Numbered from the stretch's first letter, positions 1 through 10,345 are shown. The stretch is 64,000 bases of DNA from Symbiodinium microadriaticum (GCA_001939145.1 LSRX01000846.1:1-64000), one strand, 5' to 3'. Translations and numbers: made by a program. The notes: generated by a model from the letters alone, not told the origin.

Positions 1-594
1 CCGCTGAGCTGCCACCTTCTGCTTCCGCAAGTTCCGCTGCTGCACCCGAGTAAAGGTAAGGGGAACATCTGGAATGTCTCCTGCAGAACCTGCTGCATCC
101 CTGTCGGACGGCTCTTGAGAGGGATCCTTCTGGGAAGGCTCTGGGCTGGAAGTGGCAACCAAAGCAACCTCTGGGTTCTTAGCCGCTGTGATGGAATCCT
201 TTTGGGAGGCCAAAGAAAGGTCTGGGGTGGAATTCCTCTTGGACAGCAGACATGTGCCAGGCTCTAGTGCGGGATCCTTCTGAGGAGGCTGTAGGGTTGA
301 ATCCTTGTAGGAGACCACGGAAGGCTCTGCAGAGGCCCCAACAAGCTCAGCCGCCACCAACATGGAGTCCGTCTTCGAGCCTGCCAGTGGTCTGGCAAGC
401 TCTTGCAACTCCCTGCGGGATGCCTTCACAGGCCCTGAGTCGCAGGTTTCCTCTGTAGCCAGTGCTTCAAACTTGTCCGCCAAGTTGCATCGAAGCACTT
501 CCAAGTCACTTGCCGATGGCCTGCGGAACAGCTTGCTCCGCTCAACCGACTCCTCGACAGCGACGACACTCTTGTCGTGGGAGGGCTGCAACCT
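1..594 (-). CDS. exon of an unrecognised protein (runs off the window)
   Basis: The minus strand is open in one frame over all 198 codons although it has no useful start codon, so a start-based ORF search would miss it. The translation is polar, rich in Ser, Pro, Glu and Lys, with several K-D-P/S and S-P type motifs (possible disordered or phosphorylated segment); helix-forming stretches such as ASDLEVLRCNLADKFEALA lie near its start. The acceptor chosen is a pyrimidine-rich TTTCCTCCGAG followed by AGG, phase 0, which matches the phase-0 donor at 1085/1084 of the next exon; the intron would be 490 bp (595-1084). Product not recognised. The gene continues beyond base 1. Confidence 0.55.
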
Positions 595-1084
595 CTCGGA
601 GGAAACCGCACTTCAATGGACAAGTAAGTGAAGATGTACGAATGCAATGGGTTGTTTGGTGGTGGCCCTTGTAAAGGATGATTCCTAGGAATGTTTTCTG
701 AACCAGTCAAACTCCATGCATGCTGCATGCCCTGCTTGTCCATGTGACACGAGACTGCTTGGGGGACTGTACCACACCACGGCTTTCCGTTAGCGTTGTT
801 TTTGCAATCACATACAATCCTCTAGTATGATAGCACAACAGCTTTAGTTCACATGCCTCATAACCCGGCACCCTTCTGCACATGGATTCAAAACCCATTT
901 GGTGGCCCAGCCACACACCAGTCTCTGATGGCCCACTCGCCCCGGAGACAGAGGCAAGCTGAGCACCACGGTGCAAGGCACACTGGAAGGACGTCTGGGA
1001 GCAAATGGAAAGTGCCTCTCAGCAGGGTTTGGTTGTCTATGAAACACAAACAAAATAAACTTGCACTTTTCATTCATCGCTCAC

Positions 1085-1546
1085 CTCAGAGGAAGGGAGA
1101 GCCCGCAGCCTTTCAGCAGCCTGATCCAAGACATCCGGCGGCACTAGCTGGGTGTCCTCGCGCTTGAGCGCCATCCTCTGTTTCAGCTCTCGCAACCGCT
1201 CTTGCAGCTGCTCCTTTGCCGAGAACCCCTTGGTCTCAGCCACCTCAGGGCTCGAGACAACCTCTGCCACCGCGGCAGGTGAGCGCTGAGCAGCAAACTC
1301 CACGGGGTCCAACACCACAGCAGCTGGCACTTCCACCACAGCAGCTGGCACTTCCAATAAGGGACTGGGGTCGATAGCTGCATCAGGCACGTCCGAGGGA
1401 CTGGGGTCGATAGCTGCATCAGCCTGCACGTCCGAGGGATTGGCGTCGACAGCTGCATCTGAGGCCTCGCCCTCATCCACAGCCTCGTCGTCTTCGGGCT
1501 CTGAAGCCTCCTCATCCTCTTCCTCACGGTCTGGGGTCCCAAACAT
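1085..1546 (-). CDS. acidic N-terminal exon, coiled-coil-like
   Basis: An ATG at 1546 opens 154 codons. Residues 1-35 are extremely acidic (EEEDEE, EPEDDEAVDEG), followed by imperfect repeats around DAAIDPSPSDV and VPAAVVE, and then a basic amphipathic helix with heptad-like Leu spacing (EQLQERLRELKQRMALKRE, about residues 112-130). Reading on would hit a stop four codons later, but GAG|GTGAGC at 1085/1084 is an excellent splice donor and joins in phase 0 to the exon at 1-594. An AG|G acceptor nine bases upstream of the ATG (after an in-frame TAG) means the ATG may be internal to a longer gene, perhaps joined to 2314-2903, or may mark a trans-splicing acceptor. Function unknown. Confidence 0.6.
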
Positions 1547-1636
1547 CTCATCCTAAGCCGGGTTCAGATCAGACATGATACACATGCGGACATGCGTAGA
1601 CTAGCATGCATAGCTACATATGCCTATCTACATATA

Positions 1637-1892
1637 TACATATACATATATATATATGCACATAGCTCTATCCTTGGGCACATGGTCATCGCGCGTGTGT
1701 GTGTGTGTGTTCATTGCAAGGGTGTGTCTGTGTGCACATGTATGTTTCTATGTGTGTGTATATGTGTATGTATGTATGTATGTATGTATGTATGTATGTA
1801 TGTATGTATGTATTTATGTATGTATGTATGTATGTATGTATGTATGTATATGTATGTATGTATGCATGCATGTATGTATGTATGTATGTATG

Positions 1893-1949
<57 letters not shown>

Positions 1950-1985
1950 GTATGTATGTATGTATATGTATGTATATATATATAT
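1637..1985. repeat. microsatellite cluster, mostly (TATG)n
   Basis: A TA-rich run (1637-1668), a short (GT)n, then about 240 bp of nearly pure TATG tetranucleotide with occasional TATATG variants. It creates long spurious open frames (Tyr-Met-Cys-Val and Ile-His-Thr-Tyr) on both strands. It lies between the exons at 1085-1546 and 2314-2620 and could be intronic. Confidence 0.95.
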
Positions 1986-2313
1986 ACATACTCAGGTGCC
2001 TGAGAGATTGTTCTGATGCATTCTGATAGGGTTTCACATGCACCAGTGTGCCCAACAGGAATTAGCACACATGCACATGAATAAGTTCATGGACAGTACA
2101 AAAAAACAAGCAGAATCGGGTGATGAATTCATGCATGTATAAATGAACGAATGAATAAAGGCATGCATGATTGGGTGTTTCATGTTGAATCATTCAAAAC
2201 ACGTCACTGGGGCACATGCATACATGCACCACACTACACACCCATAACTCATCCACCGAATCAGTGCATGAGTAACCTGCTTGAGGCTATATAGGAGTGA
2301 AGAGTCGTTCATG

Positions 2314-2620
2314 TTATCTCGTAGCCAACCAAGAATCAGCTAGCAAACTGATATCCATGTCCCTCTGGTTCTTGGATCGGTAGCGAAGCCGGCGAAGGCA
2401 CAAAGTCAATGACTTGATGGCCTTGCCATCGGGCTTCCACTTCGTATACTCAAAGGCATTCTCGCCTTCACGGCTCTTCCAGTACTTAGCACAATCACTC
2501 AAGACAGCCCTGTGCAGAGCAACGGACTTGTGAAGCGCTGGGTACTTCTTGACGAACCAGGCATATAGGGAAAGAAGATCGTGGTTGCACTTCAACGTCT
2601 TCTCATTGATAACCCCTTCC
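2314..2620 (-). CDS. second exon of a small basic protein, unrecognised
   Basis: Open minus-strand frame ending at TAA (2314-2316). The peptide begins EGVINEKTLKCNHDLLSLYA and continues with a Trp/Lys/Arg-rich helical stretch (AKYWKSREGENAFEYTKWK) and a basic segment (LCLRRLRYRSKNQRD). Acceptor CCCGCTAAG|G at 2621/2620 gives a phase that fits the donor at 2785/2784. A longer ORF starting at a GTG (2727) exists, but its extra residues look like intron translation. No family recognised. It could be spliced onward into the acidic exon at 1085-1546. Confidence 0.5.
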
Positions 2621-2784
2621 CTTAGCGGGTAGGCGACGACCGAGCCCGTCCTGGCCCTGGCCACGCACGCAGGATGCGAGCGAACGTCCTGGCACACATG
2701 TGTCCACTGCTGCAATGCTACCCACACAGATGCAGGTCCCCTGCCCCATCCCCAGACCCACCCTCGGGGTTCTATTCACTACAC

Positions 2785-2903
2785 GCACAAATGCCAAGGC
2801 AGTCCTTCACAAGACGCCGGGCATCGAAGATGGTTTCATTCCCAAGCTTTCGGAGGAAGGCTGGAACCGTCGCCAGAGCGGCATCCTTATCCCTGGCTGC
2901 CAT
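2785..2903 (-). CDS. first exon of the same small protein
   Basis: ATG at 2903; 39 codons plus two bases, beginning MAARDKDAALATVPAFLRKL and containing FDARRLVKDCLGIC. An in-frame TAG follows shortly after, but GC|GTGTAG at 2785/2784 is a usable donor in phase 2 that joins exactly to the exon at 2314-2620; the intron is 164 bp. The predicted joined protein is about 141 residues, helical and slightly basic. Function unknown. Confidence 0.5.
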
Positions 2904-3061
2904 GGCAGCTTCCACTACTCAATCAATCTTTCAGCCAAAGCCAAAACCCTCCGATAGCATACAAATCCTGCATGTCACCTTCACCCACAGCTTCGGCCGG
3001 GTCCCGGACCGTCCTTCCACCAATGGCGCCATGCCACGTGGCCGCCACATGCGTGCATGAC

Positions 3062-4380
3062 CATGCTCATTCACAGACACAGCTCTTGCACAGGTGCATG
3101 TTGTATGCGGCATCTGAATTCACTCAAGTACACCACATGCTTGCATCCATGACAGGCACATGCCTTGCTGACATGCACACAGCCGGAGAGATTCTAAATA
3201 TCTTGATTTTGAGGGGCCTCTTTCCACGACGAGCCTTTCTAACAGTACATGCTGCTTTCTACGACGTACAGTTCTTAAGAATCCCATGATGTTGCCTATG
3301 TATCTTCAAGAACTGGTTTTCTGTTGGCCTTGTGCCTGCGTATGTTTTTTTTTTGGTTTGACCAGTTTCCGGGGTGCCCCAAGTCAAAAGGGAGTCCATT
3401 GGACGCTCCAGGTAAGTCCCAAACCCAAACTCCAAGCCCTAAACCCAAACTGTAAGCCCTAAATCTTGTATCAACCCTAAACTCAAACCCTCAGCTTTAA
3501 ATCCCTAGATATAGATATGTGTAGATGTAGAGATAGATATCGAGATAGATATATGCACATAGACACCCTGGGGACGAACCGACCAGAAAATACGTTCCGG
3601 CCTGGAGTGGCCGGGAAGGGAGCAGCCCAGCCTTCGAATTTTGGAAGTTAGGATTAGGGGGACCCTTGGGGATATAGACCCTCTCAATAAGGTCCCGTTT
3701 AAGAGAGCCACAAGTAGGGTTCAGAAGGGTCCCCTTTAAGGGGTCTCCCTAATACTACCTAGGAAACTTAGAGGCTTCAGGGGCTTAGGGGTTTAGCGGT
3801 TTGGGGGCTTCGGGTTTGGGGGTGTGAAGTTAAGTGGCGCCGGGGTTTCGGGGCTTAGGGCTAATTGGTTAAGGGGTTTGGGGGTTGACGGTTTGGGAAC
3901 TAGTCACTATGAACCGTGCAGCTGCAGATGGTGATGCTGATGGTTCTGGGGATGACGACGATGGTGACGTTGATGACGATGTATCAGTGGGAAGGCACAC
4001 GAGGGAGGTCATCCCGTGCCGGTCAACAGTGACCACGTCCTTGTGTGAACTCTTTCTGGGCGCGGGCCCTCAGCGATCTTGTTGGAGCACGCTTTGGCTC
4101 CAGCTTCCGTCAACTTTGGCTATCGTAAGTGCCTTTCAAAGGGTGTAACGAGCATATGTATGTATGTATGTACGTATGTATGTAGGTATGTAACTATGTC
4201 TGTATGGAGAAGTATGTTGCGTGTGTATGCATGTATGTAAGTCAGTAGGCAATTATGAAAGACAGTATGAAACATATGTATGTGTCTATGTACGCATACA
4301 TGTAACGCACAGAGAGCAATGCATCCGGAGCCCCTGCACCGAAGACTAGTGACTAGTTTAGGGTTTAGGATTGAAGGCCG
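3062..4380. other. no gene seen; degenerate repeats
   Basis: This stretch holds degenerate CCCTAAA-like sequence (3414-3500), a GATA-type microsatellite (3509-3556), short direct and inverted GGGGTTT-like tracts (3770-3900) and a TATG microsatellite (4154-4200). The open frame at 3885-4148 begins in a GATGAC-rich simple-sequence run and shows nothing recognisable. Confidence 0.6.
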
Positions 4381-4487
4381 TACCTTGACCCCCCAAATAA
4401 CCTACCGTTTTAAGAACATGTGTAAGAAAACCCTAAACCCTAAACCCTAAAGAACCCTGAAGAGGTAGGTTGTTTGGGGTCCCGGTA
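4381..4487. repeat. palindromic element, family 10, with CCCTAAA array inside
   Basis: Arms carry AACCTACC and GGTAGGTT, the outer ends are TACC and GGTA, and relatives are at 22446, 32919 and 44354. About three CCCTAAA units sit in the loop here and are absent from the relatives. Confidence 0.7.
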
Positions 4488-4502
4488 GGGTTCATGTAGG
4501 TA

Positions 4503-4598
4503 CTGCAGGTTCGTAGCAGAGCGTATGATAGTGCCCTGCTCCCACTGGTCAGACAAGCCTGCGCTGCACCATCATCAACATCCAACAACCAGGCTCGC
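4503..4598 (-). CDS. exon-like island, unrecognised gene
   Basis: Follows the acceptor GGTGCAG|G (4599/4598). Its frame continues that of the exon at 4704-4798 (codon AG|G). It encodes RAWLLDVDDGAAQACLTSGS followed by RALSYALLRTC. The downstream donor is uncertain (TGCA|GTACCT at 4503/4502 is assumed) because the arm of a palindromic element begins there. Intron of 105 bp. No product recognised. Confidence 0.4.
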
Positions 4599-4703
4599 CT
4601 GCACCCTAGCTGCGTAAACTTCGACCCTGAGCCAAGCCAACCCACCCAAGGGCGAAATCTAAGCTGTTGCCGAGTCGCTCGTCTGCCAGAGGCTAGCAGG
4701 CAC

Positions 4704-4798
4704 CTAGCATCTGCCAGAATGAAGGGATGCGGGATTGTCTTCAAGAACTGCTCGTAACAGAAGGGCTGAGGCCATTTGGCGTTGGTCTCCACTGCTGT
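4704..4798 (-). CDS. exon-like island, unrecognised gene
   Basis: Bounded by a good acceptor (TTCTATGTTCGCCAG|AC) and donor (GCTAG|GTGCC). The 31 codons read TAVETNAKWPQPFCYEQFLK then TIPHPFILADA, protein-like in composition. Starts in phase 0 and ends in phase 2, matching the exon at 4503-4598. Upstream exons were not identified. Confidence 0.45.
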
Positions 4799-5273
4799 CT
4801 GGCGAACATAGAAAAACACAACACGAAAAACTTTAAAGTTCAAAGAGTTGGAACCTAATAAGTTTAAATGTAAAGGATGATTAATGCTGGGATTCCCTTT
4901 GCCTAGTTGTGAAGTTGCCAAGGCATGGTTTTATGGTGCATCGAATTCAAGAAATTCCCGGTAGCTTGCCGCAAAGCGCCTCGGCTTTTGCTACGAATGT
5001 GTCTTGCACCACATCTTTTTGCATTGCTGTTGCGATGTGTTTCTAGGCCCTCTAGGCCGCAAGAAAGCCGAACATACGCAACGATGCGAGCTTACTTGGT
5101 CAAGATAGCTTTTCTCGCGGTGGTACTAAACTATAGCAGCTGCCATTTAATAGTCAACAGCCATAATATGCGTCAGTATAACCAAAAGGGATGGAACTAC
5201 TCACTATTCCGACCCCTATATTGCCCAGTCGGCACACACAACCGAGAGGTTTGAGTCAGCGCTCTCCCCGGCA

Positions 5274-5472
5274 TACCCAGAGAACCCAATACCCCCTAAT
5301 TAAGGAATATGCCTTAAGTGATAGGGTCCTTAACATTATGATTTAAGGTATATTGCTTTAGTTATAGGGTCCTTAACAATATGATTGAAGGTATATCCCT
5401 TGAGTTATAGGGTCCTTAAGATGATGATTTAAGGTCTATTCCTTAAGTAAGGGCTATTGGGTTCTCTGAGTA
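5274..5472. repeat. palindromic element, family 5, internally triplicated
   Basis: Inverted ends TACCCAGAGAACCCAATA and TATTGGGTTCTCTGAGTA. The interior has a roughly 50-bp unit (ATGATT-AAGGTATAT-CCTT-AGTTATAGGGTCCTTAA) repeated about three times, making this copy 199 bp against 114 bp at 26359-26472. Confidence 0.85.
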
Positions 5473-5784
5473 CCCCTGCCTCGTGGCGAACTGGGAAGCT
5501 TTCAGGCTCATCGATGTGCTTGTCGATGATGGCACACAGCCTGAGAGCATAGGGCCGAGGATTTCGATCTCTCTCTCTAGACCCAAGAGAAACCTAGGAA
5601 TAATAAAGTTTAAAGGACTTTATAAGGGAACCCGAACCCTAAAAAAGGGAATAAGGGCCTACTCTGGGTCCGAGCTCTCTCTCTCTAACCAAGCCCCCCA
5701 AAAAAGCTGAATCTTTCTGAGATCAACCGCGTTATAGAAGGCGAAAGAGTTCAAAGTTCTCCCATTGGCAATCCCAGGGTCCCT

Positions 5785-5872
5785 AAACCCTAAACCCTTA
5801 AACCCTAAACACCCTAAACCCTAAACCCCTAAACCCTAAACCCCTAAAGCCCTAAACCCAAAACCTTAGCTT
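5785..5872. repeat. telomere-like tract, CCCTAAA orientation
   Basis: About ten CCCTAAA or CCCCTAAA units with little divergence. The orientation inverts 100 bp further on. Confidence 0.95.
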
Positions 5873-5969
5873 TAGGGTTTGTAGCGTAGGGTTTGTAAGG
5901 TTCAAGCATCCCCGGGTCTCAGCAAATTGGGGCCTTCGGAGACGGATTCTCAGGGACTTGTGGCTTGAG

Positions 5970-6090
5970 CCTTTACGGTTTAGGGTTTAGGGTTTTGAGT
6001 TTAGGGTAAGTTTAGGGTTTAGGGTTTTGAGTTTTGAGTTTAGGGGTTTTTAGTTTAGGGCTTTGGGTTCGGGGGTTTTCGTTTAGGGTC
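5970..6090. repeat. telomere-like tract, TTTAGGG orientation
   Basis: Degenerate TTTAGGG, GTTTTGAG and TTTAGGGG units, opposite in orientation to the tract at 5785-5872. Confidence 0.9.
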
Positions 6091-6173
6091 TTGAGATTTG
6101 GGTTTTCACATTAATAAGCACACCTTGATGTGGGAACCCGAGTAGACCTAATGGGAACTATGAGGGGTGCTAC

Positions 6174-6248
6174 TACCCATAGGCTCCTAAGTAGTTCCAG
6201 AACCCTATAAGGTAATCCCAAAAGGAACTACTAAGGAGCCTATGGGTA
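6174..6248. repeat. palindromic element, family 1
   Basis: 75 bp with near-perfect inverted arms TACCCATAGGCTCCTAAGTA and its complement, ending GGTA. Shortest of four copies (20718, 23542, 32484). Confidence 0.9.
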
Positions 6249-6615
6249 GCAACTGTTCATAACCCTTAAACCCCCAAACCCCTAACCCAAAATTCCAAAC
6301 CCAAAATCACTACATCTCCTAAAGCCCTCAACCCCCAAACCCCTAAACCCAAAATCCCTACATCCCCTAGAGCCATAAAGAAACCACAATCAGGAACCCT
6401 ACTACACCCCTAAACCCCTGTAGCCCGAAACCCCTAAACCCCTCAAGGCCCCAGCTTCCGACCCGTGCCGTTCGCCAGCTCCTGCGCTGGAAGTGCGGTC
6501 TGCAGGGCCGGGCGAGAGTTCAGGGTGTAGGGTTTACGGTTTAGAGTTTAAGGTTCAGTGTTTAGGTTTAAGTTGAGGGTTTAGGGCTTGGGGTTTAGGG
6601 TTTATGGTTTAGGTT

Positions 6616-6659
6616 GTGTGTGTGTGTGTGTGTTTTTGTGTGTGTGTGTGTGTGTGTGT
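6616..6659. repeat. (GT)n microsatellite
   Basis: Two GT runs separated by TTTTT, at the end of a TTTAGGG-like tract (6520-6612). Confidence 0.95.
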
Positions 6660-6778
6660 TGAGGGCCTTTTTTCCACAGTAATCCGCGGAGAGCCCCCAG
6701 AGGCAGGCAGGTGCTAGGTTACCTAGCATACGGCCGAGTCATTTGAACTCAGCACCTTTGAAGCATACTCTTCCTATC

Positions 6779-6888
6779 TAGGTTCCCCCCTAACCCCTTA
6801 ATAATAAGGGAACCCTCTTTCTTAATATTCGGTTTTAATAAGGGGACCCCAAACTAAGAAGGGCAAAAGGGTACTACTGGGGTACCTA
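6779..6888. repeat. palindromic element, family 6
   Basis: Ends TAGGTTCCCCCCTA and TACTGGGGTACCTA; the interior contains CCCTTAATAATAAGGG and TTTCTTAATATTCGG. It is the uninterrupted reference for the copy at 41817-41970, which has telomere-like DNA inside. Confidence 0.75.
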
Positions 6889-7504
6889 GCTATGCAGCAA
6901 CTAGCGATGTTTCTGTACAGATTCAGTCTCTCCTGTCCTTCCTCCTCCGTATACCGGCATAAGCATCCCCAGCATACCGAGCCTCCACAGAATTCCCGCC
7001 ACTGTGGGGTTTAGGGAAGGATTTAGGGAAGGAAGAGTGCGGTCTCGGAGCTTTGGGTTTAGGGGCTTTGTTCAGGACTTGGTTCTTGCAAAATGTATGT
7101 TGCTTTTAGGGTTTTTGGCGATAGGAGAAGTTCGACTGCGAAGAATCCTCAGGTTCGCTCTTTCCTTTACGATGCGCTTTCTCGTTGCGGGGTTTGAAAG
7201 CGAAATCTTCTGCTCCCATCTAAACCCAACACCCTTTTTCCTGGAGATGTCATTCTATGGGGACTGAAAGAGTGCCTTCTTAAGAGTCAAGTATTCCGAC
7301 CTGTGTATCAAGCCGCCGGAAGGAGTCCTGTCCATCGCGAGACAGGGTCACCTTGCCATCCTCGGCGAGGGGATTGCGAAGCTGCTGCACCTGGCGCCAG
7401 AGTCGCAGGAATCAAGGGCTGCGGTCAGAGGAGGGCAAACCAAATCCAACAGCCAAAACAAGAACTCGTACAAAAAGGCAACAGTGACAGATGGGTGGTA
7501 ATAC

Positions 7505-7670
7505 CCTATAAGCCCTAAGCCCCTAAACCCTAAACCCTAAGCCCTAAACCCTAAACCCTAAACCCTAAACCCTAAACCCCTANGCCCCTAAACCCTAAAC
7601 CCTAAGCCCTAAACCCTAAACCCTAAACCCTAAACCCTAAACCCCTAAACCCCTAAACCCTAAACACTTT
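7505..7670. repeat. telomere-like tract, CCCTAAA orientation
   Basis: More than twenty CCCTAAA-type units with one ambiguous base (7583). The cleanest telomere-like array in the left part of the window. Confidence 0.97.
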
Positions 7671-7841
7671 TCGTGGCCGTCACCCGCCACGGTGGTCGCC
7701 TTCCAGAGGTAATTACCACGGTGATGATAAAACCCAGGCCTTCCAATATCCTTTAACTCAGGAGTGTACCTTAAATAGGGTCTAGGGTCTAGGGTTAAGG
7801 GTGATGGCAGGATCCCCCAACTGTGATTTAAGGCATACTCC

Positions 7842-8344
7842 TTGTTTGAGGGATTTTGGAAGGTCTTGCAAGCCATGGTCGTTGTTGTAGCCGTCGTCGC
7901 CGCCGAGGAAGGTATGCCGGAGGCCGAGGATTGCGCTCCTGTCACTTGGACAGTTTTCCCTGTTGATTGCCCAGCATGCACATCCCCAAAACCCACAACA
8001 AAGCCATCCGACAAATCCAAACCCAAAAAGTCCTAAATAATCGATATCTCACAACGCCGCGCTAGAATCACTGCGAAGCGGTACAAGCACCCTAGGTGGG
8101 AAAAACCGTGTCCCCAAACGCCAAGCCCCAAAACCCTGTCCCCTAAACCCAAGAATAAGCCAAAACCCTCAAAAACCTGAACACCAAATCTTGAAAAAAT
8201 CACGAGAACCCCAGACCACGACCCCTCCAACCCCTCAACATTTAAACACACCAAAGCCTCTTATTCGGAGGTCATGGACACACCGGTGCCTCTCTGAAGG
8301 GAAGGTCATGCAGACGCATCCTTGGCGTGGTTCCGCAGGGTTTT
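7842..8344. other. no supported gene; Lys/Pro-rich open frames on both strands
   Basis: Open frames exist on plus (7842-8036) and minus (7637-8026, 8033-8254). The plus frame has a Val/Ala stretch followed by KPTTKPSDKSKPKKS; no splice pairs or homology were convincing, so no gene is called. Confidence 0.4.
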
Positions 8345-8485
8345 TCCCCTAAACCCTAAACCCTAAACCCTAAACCCTGAACGCGAAGCCCTGGGGTTTA
8401 GGGTTTCTCTGGCTTTGGGTTCAGGGCTTTGGGGCTTTAGGATGTAAGGTTCAGGGCTCTAGAGCTTTAGGGCTCAAGGATCTAG

Positions 8486-8535
8486 GCATCATCGAAAATC
8501 AAGCTTCAAATCACTCCTTAAAGGCGGCCTTTCTG
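8486..8535 (+). CDS. micro-exon candidate before a TTTAGGG intron
   Basis: Acceptor CTAG|G at 8485/8486; sixteen codons (HHRKSSFKSLLKGGLS) plus one base, then the donor CTG|GTTTAGGG. Open and phase-compatible with the next island (8613-8674) across a 77-bp intron made of telomere-like repeats. Gene unrecognised. Confidence 0.4.
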
Positions 8536-8612
8536 GTTTAGGGTCTAGGGCTTAGGGTTTAGGGCTTAGGGTTCAAGGCTTTGGGTTTAGGGTCTAGGGT
8601 TCAGTAGCTTAG
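8536..8612 (+). other. candidate intron made of TTTAGGG-like repeats
   Basis: Starts GTTTAGGG and ends CTTAG, and consists almost entirely of TTTAGGG, CTTAGGG and TCTAGGG units in the sense orientation. Removing it joins two open islands in frame (phase 1). Confidence 0.45.
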
Positions 8613-8674
8613 GAAGCGAAGGCCCTTGGAAGGTTCTTGTTGCCCGTGACAGGGTGAAACATCTTGGCTCTTGC
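8613..8674 (+). CDS. micro-exon candidate after a TTTAGGG intron
   Basis: Two bases plus twenty codons reading SEGPWKVLVARDRVKHLGSC, the only one of three frames without a stop, followed directly by GTTAGGGTTTAGGG, which offers a donor. Together with 8486-8535 it gives an uninterrupted 37-codon reading. No product recognised. Confidence 0.42.
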
Positions 8675-9070
8675 GTTAGGGTTTAGGGCTTAGGGTTTAG
8701 GGTTTAGGGCTTTGGGGCTTAGGGTTTAGGGCTTTCGGGCTGTGGAGCTTCCATAAATCCTTACCCCTACGCTTCTAAACCCGAAACCTTCAACCAAATC
8801 CTACATCGCACGCTCCTAGACCCATCGAGTCCCTGAATGCCCCTGCTCCTAATTTCTAAATTCTCTGAATCCTTAGATCCTGAACTCCTAAACACGAAAC
8901 CCCGAAACCACTGCAGACTCGCCCACCCAAACAAAACGACACTCACATGATTCACATGGGCGGTTTAGGGCTCAGGGTTTTGGGTATATCACTAGGCAAT
9001 GCGCACCATTTTTCGGGGTGGTTTCAGCTGTCCATGCAAACTGAAACAGGAGGGACAAGGATACCGAAAT
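8675..9070. other. no gene seen; telomere-like tract then unique sequence
   Basis: 8675-8735 is a TTTAGGG-like tract; the remainder contains only short frames. Confidence 0.5.
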
Positions 9071-9088
9071 ACTGTACTACTACCACTA

Positions 9089-9125
<37 letters not shown>

Positions 9126-9175
9126 TACTACTCCTGCTACTACTATTACGACGACGACTACTACTACGACGACGA
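9071..9175. repeat. (ACT)n/(ACG)n trinucleotide repeat
   Basis: About 100 bp of ACT, ACC and ACG triplets; translates as poly-Thr, poly-Leu or poly-Ser in open but meaningless frames on both strands. Confidence 0.95.
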
Positions 9176-9179
9176 CTGC

Positions 9180-10028
9180 CACTGAGAGAAGCATTTATTC
9201 GCAACATTACCACGAAGTTCACAACATGACTTGTTCGCTGCGCTGAGCCAGTTGCACGTTGATTCTTGTTACACAGCAGAAGATCCTGGCTCCAGGTGCC
9301 TTACAGCTAGAAATGTCACATTGAACCTGGGATGCAAACAAGGAGCCACTCCACATCGAAGAGCCTGCCGAAGCCATTGAAAGGATCTGTACCTCTGCAA
9401 AACGGTTCGTAACAGGGTTGATGTGACGTAGTCTTCAATGTCATGGGCCAGATACATAATCCGACTTTTAGGAATTGCCTAATAGAGGCATCTTAGTCTT
9501 AGTACTTAGAGAAGGGTGCTCGGACACAGAACGGTATACTTGTAATGAGGAACCCTATGGCCCTAAGGAACAGCATTGCTAACTGTCCAGGCTTCCACAT
9601 TTTACTCATGGGAGTTGACTCGAGCGAGCATCGAAACCAAGTGATGCAACGACATCTTGCTTTCCAGCTGCATGCTCGCCCGGTCCTTCCCCTTTAAGCC
9701 CTATACCCCCAAGCCCCATTTACATCCGCATAAACCCCGACCCTCCAAAACCTCGAAACCTGTCCCACTCGTGAACTGAACCCGAAGGCCCACCAGGTAA
9801 CTAGGAAGCCCTGGCGCGCGCCCTGTGCGACATTTTTCGCTAACTTTCAAGACCCTGAACCCTAAACCCCAAGGCCCTAGACCCTAAAGGCCACAAAAAC
9901 CCTAAACCCTAAACCCCTAAACCCTAAACCTTATAAACCCTAAACCCAGAACCCTAAACCCCAAGGCCCCCAAACGCTGGACCCTGACTCCTAGACTTCC
10001 GCATCTTGGGCGCATCTTGCAGTATCTG
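9180..10028. other. no gene supported; degenerate CCCTAAA tract at 9845-9970
   Basis: 9260-9460 has a minus-strand open frame of 62 codons without supporting splice sites. 9845-9970 is a degenerate CCCTAAA or CCCCAAGG tract. Confidence 0.5.
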
Positions 10029-10220
10029 TGGGTAGTTTAGTTTTCTAAACTAGGGTCCCTTTTAGAGTCTTTTTTTAATAAGGTTTTCTAAACTAGGGTC
10101 CCTTTTAGGGTCTTTTTTATAAGATTTTCTAAACTAGGGTCCCTTTTTGGGGGTCCTTTTTTTAAAAGGGTGCCGTACTATTTTGGCGACCTAGAAAGGG
10201 CACCCTCATCTAGAGAACCA
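10029..10220. repeat. palindromic element, family 7, internally triplicated
   Basis: The unit TTTTCTAAACTAGGGTCCC followed by TTTTAGGGTCTTTTTT occurs three times before the family core GGGTGCCGTACTATTTTGG and a right arm ending TCTAGAGAACCA. Single-unit relatives: 14092, 23697, 27316 and 43793. Confidence 0.8.
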
Positions 10221-10259
10221 CGCATTTACAGTCAGGAGGGAACCCTAGAGAGAACAAAC

Positions 10260-10345
10260 TCTTGGTATTATTTATTCAGGCCCCTCCCTAAACCCCTAAA
10301 CCCTTAAACCCCTAAAACCCTAAACCCCTAAACCCTATTGCATCC
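10260..10345. repeat. telomere-like tract, CCCTAAA orientation
   Basis: Several CCCCTAAACCC units between two palindromic elements. Confidence 0.85.

Noticed and set aside
1592-2068. Several 61-144 codon ORFs on both strands
   Set aside because: Translations of TATG/GT microsatellite (Tyr-Val-Cys-Met, Ile-His-Thr-Tyr).
4925-5254. 109-codon plus ORF
   Set aside because: No motif and no splice or start context; it lies opposite the upstream part of the minus-strand island gene.
7505-7670. A true chromosome end
   Set aside because: Telomere-like DNA is scattered in both orientations across the whole window and is degenerate; no array is long or terminal, so these are interstitial repeats.
8947-9246. 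Poly-Thr, poly-Leu and poly-Ser ORFs
   Set aside because: ACT/ACG triplet repeat read in three frames.
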